Assembly: GCA_963082875.1 (NCBI GenBank)
Contig: OY720098.1
Location: 4,154,001 to 4,218,000 of the forward strand
Reading direction: 5' to 3'
Length of the DNA stretch: 64,000 nucleotides
Source: Corella eumyota
Taxonomy: Eukaryota; Chordata; Ascidiacea; Phlebobranchia; Corellidae
Positions 28,201-41,100 of this stretch are shown here, one piece after another (the first letter of the stretch is position 1; each line of letters starts with the position of its first letter). Made by a program: the position numbers and the translations under genes. Under the pieces are notes generated by a model. It was not told where the DNA came from. It ran no database searches and saw nothing but the letters and a program-made list of their open reading frames with translations.

Positions 28201-31200
28201 CTAAAAAAACAAAATTTTATTCGATTTTATATAAATTGATTAAAATTGTTAGACTTGTTTTAAAGAAAAGTAAAATTAAATTAAGTTTAAAAAAATGTAT
28301 TTATTTAAAATTCTTTCATGTTAAGAACTTTAAAATTTAACTCATTTTTTCAAATATTAAAATGAATTACATATTTACAAGTTTTTAAAATATGATTTGT
28401 TGTGAAATCAGAGTCATAATCATTTTTCTGTTTCATAAGCTCAATTTTTTCAGCATAGGTAAATCCCCTGGCTATGTAAGGTCTTCTCATGGAAGCCACA
28501 GAAAAAGCGGTTCCACCGACAGTACTAGAACTCCAAGACTAAACAAAATATATTTGCTTGAGTATTTAACAAACAGTTTTTTTTATACTAAAGCAGCAAT
28601 GTGTAATTTTAACCAAACCTTAATACAAAATATGCAATATTTTATTACCTGAACTCTTGTAATGGGGGTCTCATTTTCAGGTGTTTCTTCTAATATTAGT
28701 TTACTGATATCAGGGGTTGAACCTGTGGTGTGCAAACCAGGAGTCGATGTAAATGTGGTGAGAGATGTTGTTAATGGTGGTGTAGAGGGTAGGGCAGCAA
28801 TTCTTAAAAAATAGAAATAGTTTTAAATATTTTGTAAAAAGTAAAGGTTATAATAAGTAAAATTTTGTGAAAAAATGTGTCCAGTGTCTACATAAAAAAA
28901 CCTGAATTATTTACCTTCCCTTTGAAGCTGTTGTAATCAAATCAGCAACAACACTTTGAAGTCCTATTAACAATAACAATATATTTAAATACTAAAAAAA
29001 ATAAAATGTCATAATTCAATAATGTACAATCTATTAAAAAAAATGAAAAAAATTGATCATATTAATTATTTTATATACCTTTAAAATCAGTTTCTTTAGT
29101 TGTTTCATTTTTTTCATTTTTACTTAAAATCGGTGACACTGATTTCCTTGGAGTTGTCGGCCTTTCATCATCGCTAGAATCTGGTGCCCCAAGCATAAAA
29201 CGAACTGATTTTAGTGGGCGATTCGAAGGCTTTACAATTGGTTGTGACTCTGCTATATTTGATTTATTTATTTAATTTAAATTGACCTTTGTTTTTAAGT
29301 TAAAAGTGTTATAATCAAACTTTTAATAGTCATTTATATTAAATGTAAACATTTTACGCTATAAACTTCAGTTATATATTGTAATGCACTTAAAAAAATA
29401 CTAATTTACATAAAAAAATATTTAATATTAAATTTCTGGTTAGAACAATGCAAGAAAATACAAAGTCTAAGCTTACCGGTAACAGACACAACTGGTGAAT
29501 TAACTTCCTTTACTGGATCATTTTCAGTAGAAATCTTCTTAATTTTTTTGTTAGAAGCTTGTTTAACTAATAGAAACAAAAACTTCTATTAAATTAAGAC
29601 TATCTCTAGGCAAGAACTTTATAAATCTATAAAAAACACACATCTTTATTTTTAGAACTTGTCTTTAACACAACTATATGTAAATTTACCTTCAGTATTA
29701 TTTTCAACAACTATTCCTTTGGCTTTGAGGAAAAGTTTGCGTGCTAAAGCTTTATTATTAGCTTTTAAAGTAAATGATGAACTAGAATCTTTATCAGATT
29801 TTATTGCAGTAAATGACAGAGTTTCGTTCATGTCAACTTCTTCTACAAAAAAAATAACACAAATTTTGTTTACAAATAAATTGCACAACAAGTTTATAAT
29901 AACTAACAAAAAATAAACAATATTTTTATTTTAAGATACTCAAAAACCTTTTTGAATTTATTTATTAAAACAAAAATTGTAAAAAAAAATATTTCTTGCC
30001 ATCTGAATCTGAGTTATTTCCTTCTGCTAAGTCTGGTGTTGTTGCAGTTATTTCTTCTCCATCTTCAAACTTTACCAAAACTTGGGATGAATCTGTGTTA
30101 AAAGTTAAAGCTGTGATCTTCTTACCGCATTTTTCTTTTAAAGCTGATATAATGGAAATTACAGGATTTCGAAAATCAGGACTATCTGTAAAAATAATAA
30201 ATTAAAAATTAAACATTAAAACATTTTTTGCAAAATTTACTAAAGTTTACAAAAAATTAAAAATTTACAAAAATGAGTGTTTTTTTATTTTATAGAATTT
30301 TTCTAATAATTTAAAACTTGATCTGTGACAACAATATATTCACTTCATTATTAGTTTCACCTAATCGTTTCTTGAGTAAAGTTACAAAGGTCGTTACTGA
30401 TTTGTTAATAATTAAACAGCTTATGTAGAATTAGAATGTAATAATGTTTACTATGTTTATTACCTGAGTTTGAATTGAAATTATTTATTTCTTTAGTTTG
30501 ATGTTGTTGAGTTGGTACCACATTCTTGGAAACTATAACCACAAATATAGGAGTTTAATTTCTTTAATTAAAGAAACTTATAATCTCCTAATAAAATTAC
30601 AAAAAATGGCATGTTATCACAATAAACAACTTACCAGAAAACAAGATTATAAAACAAATAACTAATTGTACCTGTGGTTGGTATTTCTTCAGTAGAATCA
30701 TTAAGGGCCTTGTCCAGCATATCATTAAGTGTTCCAGTAGTTTTGACATCTGCTTTTATTGGACTATTTACTGCTAGAGATCCAGGAGGAATAACAAACG
30801 TTGGTGTTTCAGTTGTGATTTGAACACTAAGCTGATGGGTTTAAAAAGGTTATTAAAATATAGATATCCACGTAACAAAACAAACAAATAACTTTTCATG
30901 TACATTTATATGAGAGTTATGTTTCAACACATATATGCAAATGCTACCTCATCTTCTGCAATAGTTCTCTTTGCAATATGCCAAGGTAAAGGCACAGGCG
31001 GGACCTCCATGGCTTTGTCAATGTTTTGAAATACATCTTTATCTTGTATTAAGATATTATTGTTCCTTCTAGAACAATAACATTTAAAAATAAATATTAG
31101 GTAAAATACACAATAAAGTACATTGGCAAAAAATATTTAATTAGTTAGGAACCTTATGATTCACAGTCCATGATACTTTGATCTATTAACCGTAATTTAA

Positions 31201-31840
31201 AAATGCAAAAAATTTGCAAAGTTTATATTTCTGACCTGTGTAATGCTTTTAAATGCAGCAAAGCCTGAACAACTGTTACAAAGTTTGCTCGGCAGATCAT
31301 ACAACAATATGCCTCAAATCTTCTGTGTTTTCTTGTTATTACACAACGTGGGTCCGATGCCACCACTATAAAATTTTTTAATTATATACAAATACAAAAT
31401 ATTGGCAATGAAACATTAGTCCTAAAATTTATACTTTTGTGGTTATAGTTTCCCAAAAAACAATAGTTCTAAAAATTATATTTTTTAATAAATTTTATTA
31501 CCATCAGATTGTATAAATGCTGTTTTTGGAATAAGAGGTTTAACAGCACATTCCACACAACCCTTTTCATGTGAAATATACCAATAATAATCCACTTTTT
31601 TTCTAAAAAAAATATGTAAACAAATATTTAAGCGGCTATTTTTTTCACAATAAACACATAGCAAAATGTTATTAAAATTATTACATACAATACTGCTTGA
31701 TCAGTGACTTCTGTTGTGGCGATTATGCAGTCAGGGCCAAGTGGTTGATTCCTTGTCGCTTTTACCATCTCGGGGAGCATCATATTGTTCATGTAACTGG
31801 TTGGCTCCTTTGATAAGCTCTCTTTCTCATTGGTATTCAT
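25284..31840 (-). CDS. C2H2 zinc-finger nuclear-type protein, family not recognised
   Basis: About 21 exons, 5' to 3' near 31685-31840, 31502-31602, 31236-31367, 30948-31074, 30671-30834, 30462-30535, 29999-30184, 29690-29842, 29478-29568, 29080-29254, 28917-28963, 28640-28802, 28460-28541, 28079-28202, 27811-27883, 27522-27653, 27261-27388, 26446-26608, 25934-26250, 25657-25852, 25284-25523, together about 1000 residues. An early finger reads CCMICRANFV then HLKALH (C-x2-C-x12-H-x4-H). A second C-terminal one has CKVC and HVMEH with a long insert. The middle is Ser/Thr/Pro-rich and low complexity, with a basic SPTKRRK stretch (possible nuclear signal) and KSVRF, which fits the PP1-docking RVxF pattern. 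The chosen start lies two bases after an acceptor-like AG at 31843, so a leader may be spliced there. No function is assigned; nuclear location is inference. Middle exons are less certain. Confidence 0.65.
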
Positions 31841-31842
31841 TA

Positions 31843-34143
31843 CTAAGAAAGATTTTTTATAGAATAATAACAAAATACACAAGAAATCGTTTTAATTAAG
31901 AGTTTGAAGAAGTTATATGTTATGTTATATTAGCTTTCTGCATTGGCCCACACAAGACTTTAGAAAAATTACCAATTGTAAGATATAACATGAACCTGGG
32001 CATAGTGTCAAGGTACCATATTAACCCAAACAAACATTGAAACAAAAACAATAAAAAATTTTTGTCATAAAACCATGTAGTCGGGCATATTGCCAATATC
32101 ATGGTAGCATTGTGGGGTTTTTGAAAGTGGTGAAATGGGTAAAAGAAATCATTAAAAACCGTGAAGAGGAACAATGCAATAGTTAGAAATAGCTTAGCTC
32201 CATTGTTTGACTTGACCATTATTTTTTTAAAAGAAAGAGAACTTTGAAATATTAAAGAAATATGCCGGAGAGCCGCCCGGAGGCAATGAGAAAAAATACA
32301 CACGTCATGAAATGCACGCGTTTGCTCAATATAGGTTTCTCTTATTTAAACGCGGGCACATACAATGCCTCGCGTTGTCACGGCGTCGACACACTACTGA
32401 CGTCATTCTCTCGTTTTAGTTCCTCTTTGCGCAAGACTACACAAGGCAACTATTGTATGAGGTATGTTGGTATCGTATTAGCCTTTTATTATCGAATAAA
32501 TTTTACGCGCTACGCCAAATATCATAATTAAAGTTTAATGTAAACTTTAAAAATTTTAATTTATTGAATTTAGTTAATTTTCTTACCTGATATCATCAGA
32601 TTCTGTTGGTTTTCTTTCAAGATAAACATATAAACTAGTTAAGTAACCTAACACATACGTCTGTACTGCTAGCTGTGAGCTCACTTCTGTACTACTGACG
32701 TCACCAACCCAGACGATTGTGTTCATCTGATCACGTGATGATGTCATCGCCGTGGCGTGTATCCACATTGTGCGTTGCGCACTAATAAATACTGAAAGAT
32801 TACTTTGTTGCGCTCAAGTATACACGCTAATGACTGATCTGAGAAAATCTATTTCGACTATTACGTAGTTCTGACGTCGAAATAATTTATATTGATTCGG
32901 TATCCTGGCTCATTAGTTTAACCGCAACAAAAGCGAGGCTGTCAGTACATGTAAAATTAAATTTACGTTTCCATTAGTTTAATTTAACATTTGTTGAATT
33001 ATTAAATTGTCATTTAAAAACTCAATTTTAATTTAATTTGCAATAATTCGGAAATAAATTTCAAGGTGTATTTCTAGGGTGATTTCAATGTTATCATGAT
33101 TTTTTTACGGCCAAAATACTTTTTTTTAAATATTGTTGTACTTTTTTGAAACGTTATCAATTTAAAACATTTGTTAAAAATTCCTAAAATTTTGTTTCTT
33201 AGTGTAATTTTGGTGTTAATTTATTTACATAGCAAACTAAATATTTTTTTAGTTAACTATATTATTGTTTTCAATTAATTTACACATTAACTGTTATTTT
33301 ATCTCTTAACAAATGTAGATTTTATTATACGATATTTAAGAAAAGCATAAAATCTAAGAACGTTTTAAAATTCTGTAAAAAAAAGAATTAACATGCTATA
33401 GAAAGCCCCATAAAATCGCCCACGATGATATGGTTACGCATAATACAACTTAACACTCGAACAACCTTGGGACTTGCCATAGTTGTCTATTTTATTAAAG
33501 AACAAAATATAACCTACTACCCTTCTAAATAAATAGTAAGACATTATTTTTAAATAAGCAAAAAACTCGGGCCTAGATTTTTTAGGTTAACTTCTACTAC
33601 TTTCATGTTTGGCGTCTGTGGAGTTATGGTTTAGGCAAGCTATGTACATTCAAAACTGCACAGGCAAATTAAGTTTTGGTTGGAATAATAAAGCAATACT
33701 TATAAAGGCTGTTAAATTTAGCCTTTTTTACATATAAAAATGTAATACATTTAAAAAATAAATTACCCGCCAGACCATGGCACAGATCTTTATCCTCGAA
33801 TTAAAAGATCACAAACTTGTCATTCAGTTTGTGCCAGGTGGTTGGTGACGTCTTCAATAATAGGAGTGCAAGCTTTGTAAATGTTCTTGCTGTGATGCTG
33901 ACTATTTAGGGCTAGACTTAGCCTAGTTAATTTACAGTACAAGCTATAATTAACATTTAATCTTGCAATTACCTTTGTCCGTTTGTAAAAAGACTTGGTG
34001 GAAATACGAATCAGATTTAATTTAATAAAAAACTAAAACAGGTATGCAGGTTTAATTATTTTATTGTTGTTTTTAATAGGTCTGGGCAAGACTGAGTTGC
34101 GTTTATAACAATATAGAGTCTAGGTTTAAACATTGGATTAGTT
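31843..34143. other. Divergent intergenic region between zinc-finger gene and WDR74
   Basis: Mostly AT-rich. At 32583-32768 on the minus strand lies a 61-codon frame (starts MWIHATAMTSSRDQ, ends at a GTAAGA donor-like site), a possible 5' exon or upstream frame. Joined to the acceptor at 31843 it would hit a stop within a few codons, so I do not add it to the zinc-finger CDS. The palindrome TGACGTCA occurs at 32398 and 32696. No other gene was recognised. Confidence 0.5.
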
Positions 34144-35301
34144 ATGATTGATGAATTACCTGTAACGAATGCAATTCAAAGCAATGCTTGGGTTGGCTCG
34201 GAAATTGGATTGCTGAAATCTGTTAATCTAATCAAAAAGGTTGCTACGAATCATTTTGAGAAGGAAAATTATGGAAAAGAACATGAAATATGTGCAATGT
34301 GTTGGAAAAATATGGAGAAAAATGTGTTGTTTGCAGGAGATAAAAATGGAATAATAAGAGAGTTGGATGTTATTTCTGGAGTATACAAAAACTGTTATCC
34401 TATCATTGATTTGGACAAGAAAAAAGAAAAGATTTGTGGGTTAGAGTATGTTGAGGATAAGTTTTTACATTGCACAACATTGGGTAATTTGAGACTGTGG
34501 AACCCAGAAAACAATGAAGCAGTAAGCATTAAAGCTGGGGATAATGTGGGTTGTATGGCTTACTCTGATGGCAGTCAATTAGTTGCAACAGGTGGTAAGG
34601 AAAATCTTCTTAAACTATGGGATTTTTCAAATCCCGACCAGCCTGTTTTTAAAGCAAAAAATGTTAAACCAGATTGGTTGCAACTTAGGGTTCCCGTATG
34701 GGTCACAAACGTTAATTTTATACCAAACAGTAATAAAATTTTAACCACAACGGGACTTCATCAAATAAGAGTATATGACCCCAATTGCCATACACGTCGC
34801 CCTGTAATAGAGACAGAATTTGGTGAATACCCAATCACAGCTTGCGCAGTGGTGGAAAGAAGGCCCAATCAAATTATAGTGGGTAACACTAGAGGTGAAG
34901 CTGCATCTTTTGATCAACGAAAAATGAAACACATGGCAAGAGGGTATAAAGGTTTTGCTGGAAGTATAAGAAACATAACTTGTCATTCTTCACTGCCATA
35001 TTTCTTTTCATGTGGTCTGGATAGACATCTGAGGGTACATAACGAGGATGAGCAAAAATGTGTTCATAAGGTTTATTTGAAATCTCGGCTTAATTGTCTT
35101 TTAGTAACAAATGAGCTGTTAAGTGAAAACTCTACTGCCGAAGATGCGGTTAAGAGGAGAAAAGAGGAAAAGGTAAAAGGGGAAGTTGAGGAGGAGGAGA
35201 TGTGGAAGAAAATGGATGAAATTAATGAATCGGATTCAAGTTCCGGAAGTGAAAGTGATGATGCAGAACAACCAGTATTTAACAAAAAAAGAAGAAAATA
35301 A
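34144..35301 (+). CDS. WDR74: WDR74 (NSA1-type WD-repeat ribosome biogenesis factor)
   Basis: One uninterrupted 385-codon frame, the same length as human WDR74. In the family this is a nucleolar seven-bladed WD40 propeller that works with the AAA ATPase NVL in pre-60S ribosome maturation and MTREX release. Seen here: WD-type motifs such as NLRLWNP and NLLKLWDFS, the family-typical segment PVWVTNVNFIPN with RVYDP and RRPV, then GYKGFAGSIRNI and GLDRHLRVH, and an acidic/basic tail ending NKKRRK that fits nucleolar targeting. The gene has no introns although its neighbours are intron-rich. A polyadenylation signal AATAAA follows at 35419. GOLT1 starts about 390 bp downstream on the same strand. 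Confidence 0.95.
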   Translation: MIDELPVTNAIQSNAWVGSEIGLLKSVNLIKKVATNHFEKENYGKEHEICAMCWKNMEKNVLFAGDKNGIIRELDVISGVYKNCYPIIDLDKKKEKICGLEYVEDKFLHCTTLGNLRLWNPENNEAVSIKAGDNVGCMAYSDGSQLVATGGKENLLKLWDFSNPDQPVFKAKNVKPDWLQLRVPVWVTNVNFIPNSNKILTTTGLHQIRVYDPNCHTRRPVIETEFGEYPITACAVVERRPNQIIVGNTRGEAASFDQRKMKHMARGYKGFAGSIRNITCHSSLPYFFSCGLDRHLRVHNEDEQKCVHKVYLKSRLNCLLVTNELLSENSTAEDAVKRRKEEKVKGEVEEEEMWKKMDEINESDSSSGSESDDAEQPVFNKKRRK

Positions 35302-35418
35302 AAAATCCAACACATATTCTTAGAATTATCTGAACTATTAATACGTATAAAACATTATCAACTAAGTAGCAAATATTAAATGCATATTTCGGTGAACTTT
35401 GGACAAGTGCAAAGTCCA

Positions 35419-35424
35419 AATAAA
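35419..35424 (+). terminator. Poly(A) signal of WDR74
   Basis: AATAAA lies 118 bp after the WDR74 stop codon and about 270 bp before the GOLT1 start, so WDR74 probably has its own transcript end. Confidence 0.5.
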
Positions 35425-35694
35425 ACAACAAACTGTCTTAAATTACTATTACATGACCAATATTTAAATGTAAACATGTAATGTTTGTTTATTGCATTAC
35501 AGTGTAAAAATGTGATTTGGTTGACACTCAATATACGTTTTCTGTTTCTAGATAGTTAGGGTTGTGTAAAAAATGTAAAATGATAAAATGTGTTAAATAG
35601 ATTGGAGAAAATTAAGAAGCATAAAAATATATTTTAACTATTTCATTTAGTTTTATTGCAACTTTGTTTTTAAATTTTTTAGTAATTCACCAAC

Positions 35695-36561
35695 ATGTTA
35701 TCTGTAACAGACACCCAAAGTAAGTACAAAATAATTTTTTGTTTATGTAAAAGTTTTTTTGATAATAACTTTGTTTTCAGTAGTAAATGCTAGTATAATA
35801 AATATTTTAAATTGACCAAGTAACATTAAGTTTAAGTAATACAATTCATTTCCACAAGTGCAACTGCAATTCTTTTTATTTTTTAGAAATTGGTATCGGC
35901 CTTACAGGATTTGGGGCATTTTTTCTTTTTTTGGGAATGATATTTTTGTTTGATCGAGTTTTATTGGCATTTGGAAATGTAAGAAAACTTATACAATATT
36001 CTCTATAAATTTGGTAGTGTTATGAAAAATAATTTTATGTTATTTTATAGCTTCTATTTATTAGTGGTTTATCTTTTATCATTGGCCTGCAACGGACCTT
36101 TAACTTTTTCTTTCAAAAACATAAAGCAAAATCGAGCGGTTTCTTTTTTGCTGGAATTCTTATTGTATTGCTTGGTTGGCCTTTAATTGGCATGTTAGTT
36201 GAAGCTTATGGATTTTTTCTATTATTTAGGTTGGTTATTTACTTTTTATGAGGTTCTAATTAAGTTATACTTTTAATTGTATCACAGTTTTAACTGTTTT
36301 TTATATAATACAGGTAATGCATTAACTCCAACTGTATTATTATTTTTTTATACAGTGGGTTTTTTCCGGTTATCATTAACTTTCTGCGGCGAATACCAGT
36401 AATTGGAAGTCTTTTTAATATACCAATTATAAATAAGGTAATATGATTATTTTTGAAACTAACTGATTGTTCGAAAACAAATTTTAAAATAAAAAAATTA
36501 ATTTAAGATTTGTACTCTTTAGTTTGCTGAGAGATTGGAAGGACAACACCCAATGGTATAA
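35695..36561 (+). CDS. GOLT1B: GOLT1 (Got1-like vesicle transport protein)
   Basis: Five exons: 35695-35719, 35887-35978, 36051-36229, 36356-36437, 36523-36561; the frame closes exactly at 138 codons, the size of human GOLT1B. Got1 proteins are small four-helix Golgi/ER membrane proteins acting in ER-Golgi transport. Visible hydrophobic segments: around GFGAFFLFLGMIFLFD, LLFISGLSFIIGLQRT, GILIVLLGWPLIGMLVE and GFFPVIINFLRRIPVIGS; the C-terminus is HPMV where the human one is NNMV. A polypyrimidine tract with AG sits only 12 bases before the ATG, so the 5' end may be made by cis- or spliced-leader splicing. The A versus B paralogue label is by similarity only; a tunicate would probably have one pre-duplication gene. 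Confidence 0.93.
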
Positions 36562-38189
36562 AACTTCTAAATCTTATACAATTACAACTCCTAAAGGGGT
36601 GTTTTTTCGGAATTGTAATGCTTAAGGATATGGTGCAATACAATTCCATTAAGGAGTGATATTTCATATTGTTTTATACTTACTTACCTGTATATAGTGT
36701 ACAATTTGTATAAGAGACGCAATGCTTTATTTTATAGTAAACACCATGATGCAAATGTGTACCCTCTTCTTTTAATTTGGAATAGTCAAATTCACTACCG
36801 AAAAAGGGACCTACTTTAAAATTAATTTACATTAGATTTTTGGTTAAGGGTGTAAATGTTAATGTAAACATAGGGGGAAACGTTTTTTTGCATGTACATT
36901 TGGGTGGTTGAAAAAGTGGGTTAAGACAAACAAACTTTTTTCATAAAAATATCGGTGATTTTAAGAATTTGACCTGAAAAAAATATAGCACATATACTGC
37001 TGGGATTTGTTTTATAAAATATTTTTTATCTCGAACAACAAGTGAAGTTGCTGCTTTTAAATAATAAGAGTTGTATTTAAACCATCTTGAAATAATAACA
37101 AATATACAAATTAAAATAATAATAGCACACAGAAAAAAAAATTTGCCGGGATGGTGCGCAATTCCAATTGCAAAAAGTTTAATATTGAAAATGTTGTCAA
37201 TTTTAAATAAAAAACATGATTGCCACATTCAGAGGGAGAACAGAAAATAAAAAGAGTTCTATCAAAAAGTGGAAAAGTGCCAATAAATAACTAAATTTAA
37301 AGATACAACTAATTAAAATACAACTTTATACAAAAATGTTTATCAATAAAAAAATGGTTTTCAGCAGTAATTGTTTAGATTTGAAAGATTACACTATTCT
37401 CAAATACTCTAAACCTTATATACCAAATTCTTAAACACACACTTCATAAATTCTTAATGGAAAAAAATCAAGGCAAATCACACACAGTTGTTTCTTCTAA
37501 GGGAAGTAAGTGTTTAATAAAGGCACAAGCAGGCCGAGAAAAAATTGCACAAAAAATCGACAACAGTTGCAAACTTACATTTCGCAACCGCACGCTGGAA
37601 CAAACAAAAAATGAAAAACAAAATTTACTATCTGTGTAATCTTTAACCGTGAAGCATTTTAAAATATTCCTTTGTGATAATTTGCTACACATAAATAATT
37701 ACTAGACATTCTTAATGGTTTGTTTTTTTTGACTTAATCATCAATTCTTCTGATAAATTAAAACTTCAATCAAAATGTTTTCAACTTGACATACATATAT
37801 AAAAAAACTGATCAAATTGGGTAAGACTGGGGTAAAATTGGGCTTAGAAATATCACCCAACAATTAAAGTTTTTCTCTGTTTACGCTAATTTTAGACGTA
37901 CTTGTAATAGGATTGTTAGGTGTTTAAATGACGAAATATTGAAAGAAAACTATGAACAAATCCACACAGGTTCTTAGTTTCCAGGGTAATCATCACGCAG
38001 TGTAGATCATAAAAGAAAGGTGAGTTCAATGCGAAAAATATGTCATAAATGTTTTCTAACACTAAGAAGGACAAAGCGAACTTAAAAGAAACTTATTCAT
38101 ATTTGTGCAGAAGACAAGAGTATAAAAACAAGATCTAAAAATTTCTGTTTCGTAGAACAAAACAGGGGATTTGAAATACGAGTGTTTTT
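36562..38189. other. Tail-to-tail region between GOLT1 and the STK kinase
   Basis: Holds the 3' untranslated regions of both convergent genes. Short frames at 36941-37228 (minus) and 37457-37639 (plus) have AT-driven composition, no recognisable domain and no supporting splice context, so no gene is called. Confidence 0.6.
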
Positions 38190-41100
38190 TTAATAGTTTC
38201 CTCTGGGCTCATTGAACCTAAAAACGAGAAAAATTATTTTAAAAATATTTTGTTACAATACAAGATATCAAAAAATCAACTAAATTTTAACTTACTTTCT
38301 AAACCTTGTTATAATACCATCCACCAAACTGTCTGTCACACCGGGACTTTTATTTTCAGCTTCCTCCAGGGATTTAAGAACAGCATCCAATGCCTTGTGA
38401 TGAGCTTCTTCAAATCTGTTTTCTTTCAACTGTCAAAAAAGTTTTTAAGCATTAAAATTTAAATTGCTATATAAATTATTTAAACTGACATACTTTTACA
38501 TCATGCTTTTTTTGGCATACGCAATCAATTAGGGATTTATTTATTGTTATGTTTACTTTATTTGATTATTTTTGCCTAATTTATGGATACCATATGGCAT
38601 AATTATGATTAATTTTTAGTTGTCAACAAAAGTGATTTTTTGATTGATGTACAATTAATTTTATTTTTACAGGACCATAATAATTGCTTTATAAACCGTT
38701 TTAAAAATTACAAAATATTCAAACAATCCTATCATTTAAAATAAGCCCCATAATATACTATACAACATAATACTATACTTAGACAAATATTCTTTTAAAA
38801 CATTTTTCTTTAAAACTCTAAATCATAAAACAAATACAAACCTGTTTAATTAAAGGTGTCAGGAGTTCTCCGAGAGATCGGGATTGAGGTTGGTTGATGG
38901 TTAATTTTGAAACTCCATTCTCCAGTACATTACTTCCAGTTACTTTAACTGTTCCAAACTCCCAACCATCTCCATTGTTATCTACTTCTTCTCTTTCACT
39001 AAGATTTATTTGTTTAGTATGATAATAAACTGTTTTGTTTTAAGTATGGTTACACAACAAAAAGAGTTCTAGGATAGGTCATTAAATCTGATCTGATATA
39101 TTCTATACAAAAATTAGAACATGTAGTTCTACAGGATTAAATTTAAATGAAAACTTTTGTTCATCCTTGCTAACTTCAATATGGTAGTGAATTTTAAAAA
39201 TTACCAAAACCGAATCATCTTATTTTATTTGAGCTAAACAATTGGCTTGTGGCCATGGGTGATTGCCAAGTAATGCCTAACACAGTGTAACTTATAACAA
39301 ATAAAATTACTAAAACAGAGAATTTCTGAACAAATAAGGTTAATATCAATTGATTAATTTTAATAAAAAAAAACAAATATAATAATGTAACACTTGTAGA
39401 AATTATTTAACTTACTCGTCAGAATCACCAGAACTGTCCGATTCATTATTATTTGCCTTCCAAGCTTTGAATCGGTCGATTAGTTCAATTAAGTGCGTCG
39501 TCTTTTTCGCTTGTTTTAGAAACTTGTGTTTTAAAAGATCTTTGGCTGGTGGTCTCTGTAAAATTAAACATATTTCATTAAATAAGATAAAAGAAAAATG
39601 GCCCGAACATGGTCAAAGTTGTCTTGTTAATTTGACCACACAATATTTCTTGTTAATAAGTGTATGCTTAATAAGTAGTATCCCCCAAATAAATAAATGT
39701 TGGTAATGCTATAGCAACAGTGGCTATGAGGTAAAAGCAGTGGAACTGTAGGCTTAACCAATATAAGATGCTACCAGTGTCTTGACTAATGTGCCGAAAT
39801 AAACTTATACAGTTTTACGAAAAAAACCTTACTTATTGTAATTAAAAATGTTTTATTCTATGACTTGGCCAACCAGATTAATGTTGACTTTGCTAGCGTA
39901 TAAAGTTTCGATTTCTTTGTTTTGTAATTAAAATCTTAAACTTTAATTAAACTGATTTCTTTGTACTTACAAATTTTGGGTCTTTGTTTAAACAGGCCTC
40001 GATAAATTGTTTAAAGTCCTTGCTGTATGCTCCCTCGAGGGTGGGCGGATTGTTTTTAGGGATAAGGAAAAGTACCCTCATGGGGTGAAGGTCTGCATTT
40101 GGGGGTTCTCCCTTTGCAAGCTCAAGGGCTGTGATTCCAAGAGACCAAATGTCAGCCTACAAAAAATGAACCAAAGTAATTGATTGTATATAAATTACAT
40201 TTAATATTAGGTAATTTTTTTATAAATTTGTATCTTTGTGAGTTTTAATAAAACCACATTTTTAAGTTGCAACATTCTTAATATTAAAATAGAGGCAAAA
40301 GTCTTATTAGGAAGTAAAAAAAGTAAACGTCTTGATATTTAAATAGATTTAAAATTGAAACCGAAATGTTTTCAGGCAAAACAGAGTTAGAGTCATGTAA
40401 CTCTAAAATTCCTTGCTAAGCAAACATTAAACAGATACCAATCTGTTATACAATATTGATAGTATCAGGCAAACTCCAGTGTAAATATAGCTCCTCAACG
40501 GGTATTTTAAATGCCATTAATCACCTCACCATTTTGTAAAACAACTAAAAAGGAGTATTGTCAATTTAACGAAAAATGGTTTAACGATTTGTGGGTAGAA
40601 TGTAGACTATACGAATTTCAATTGTTTGTGTTGGAAGAAATCAATTCAACGCCTGTTTAGCTAACACAATAAAATGTTGTTAATGATAAATCTTACATGA
40701 TACTAACCTCAGTATAAAACTGAAACCAACTAAAAATAAACCTTATTTTATTGATATTATTAGTGTTGTCAGCATTTAAGTCATATATTTAAACGAAAGT
40801 AAATACATTCAAGTAACAAGGCTAATTGAAAAGTGCAATGCAATTGTAAAATGTAAATTAAAATCAATAATTGTACCTAGTTCAACACCACGCCCTTCAA
40901 ACCAAATAACTTAACACACATTACACAATATCGGTCAACAAGATACTTTAACAGTATACTTTAATATAGGCACTTAAACAGCGCCATAAATATACTATCA
41001 ACTTTAGGTGCGCACAACTATGCGTTAATAATTAAAAAAAAATACCATATTTTTTTAGGATGGTCAATGATCATAGGAGTAAAATAAAAAAAAAGAGCTG

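Noticed and set aside
31920-32303. 127-codon minus-strand frame with hydrophobic stretches
   Set aside because: No family, no splice fit to neighbours, AT-driven Phe/Leu composition; perhaps part of a dispersed repeat.
32583-32768. 61-codon frame ending at a donor site, as first exon of the zinc-finger gene
   Set aside because: Joining to the acceptor at 31843 gives an early stop; kept only as a note in the intergenic entry.
33760-33860. Possible inverted repeat around tggcacaga and tgtgccagg
   Set aside because: Arms are short and poorly matched, with no flanking duplication.
36941-37228. 95-codon minus-strand frame between GOLT1 and STK
   Set aside because: Low complexity, no domain, inside the expected 3' untranslated region.
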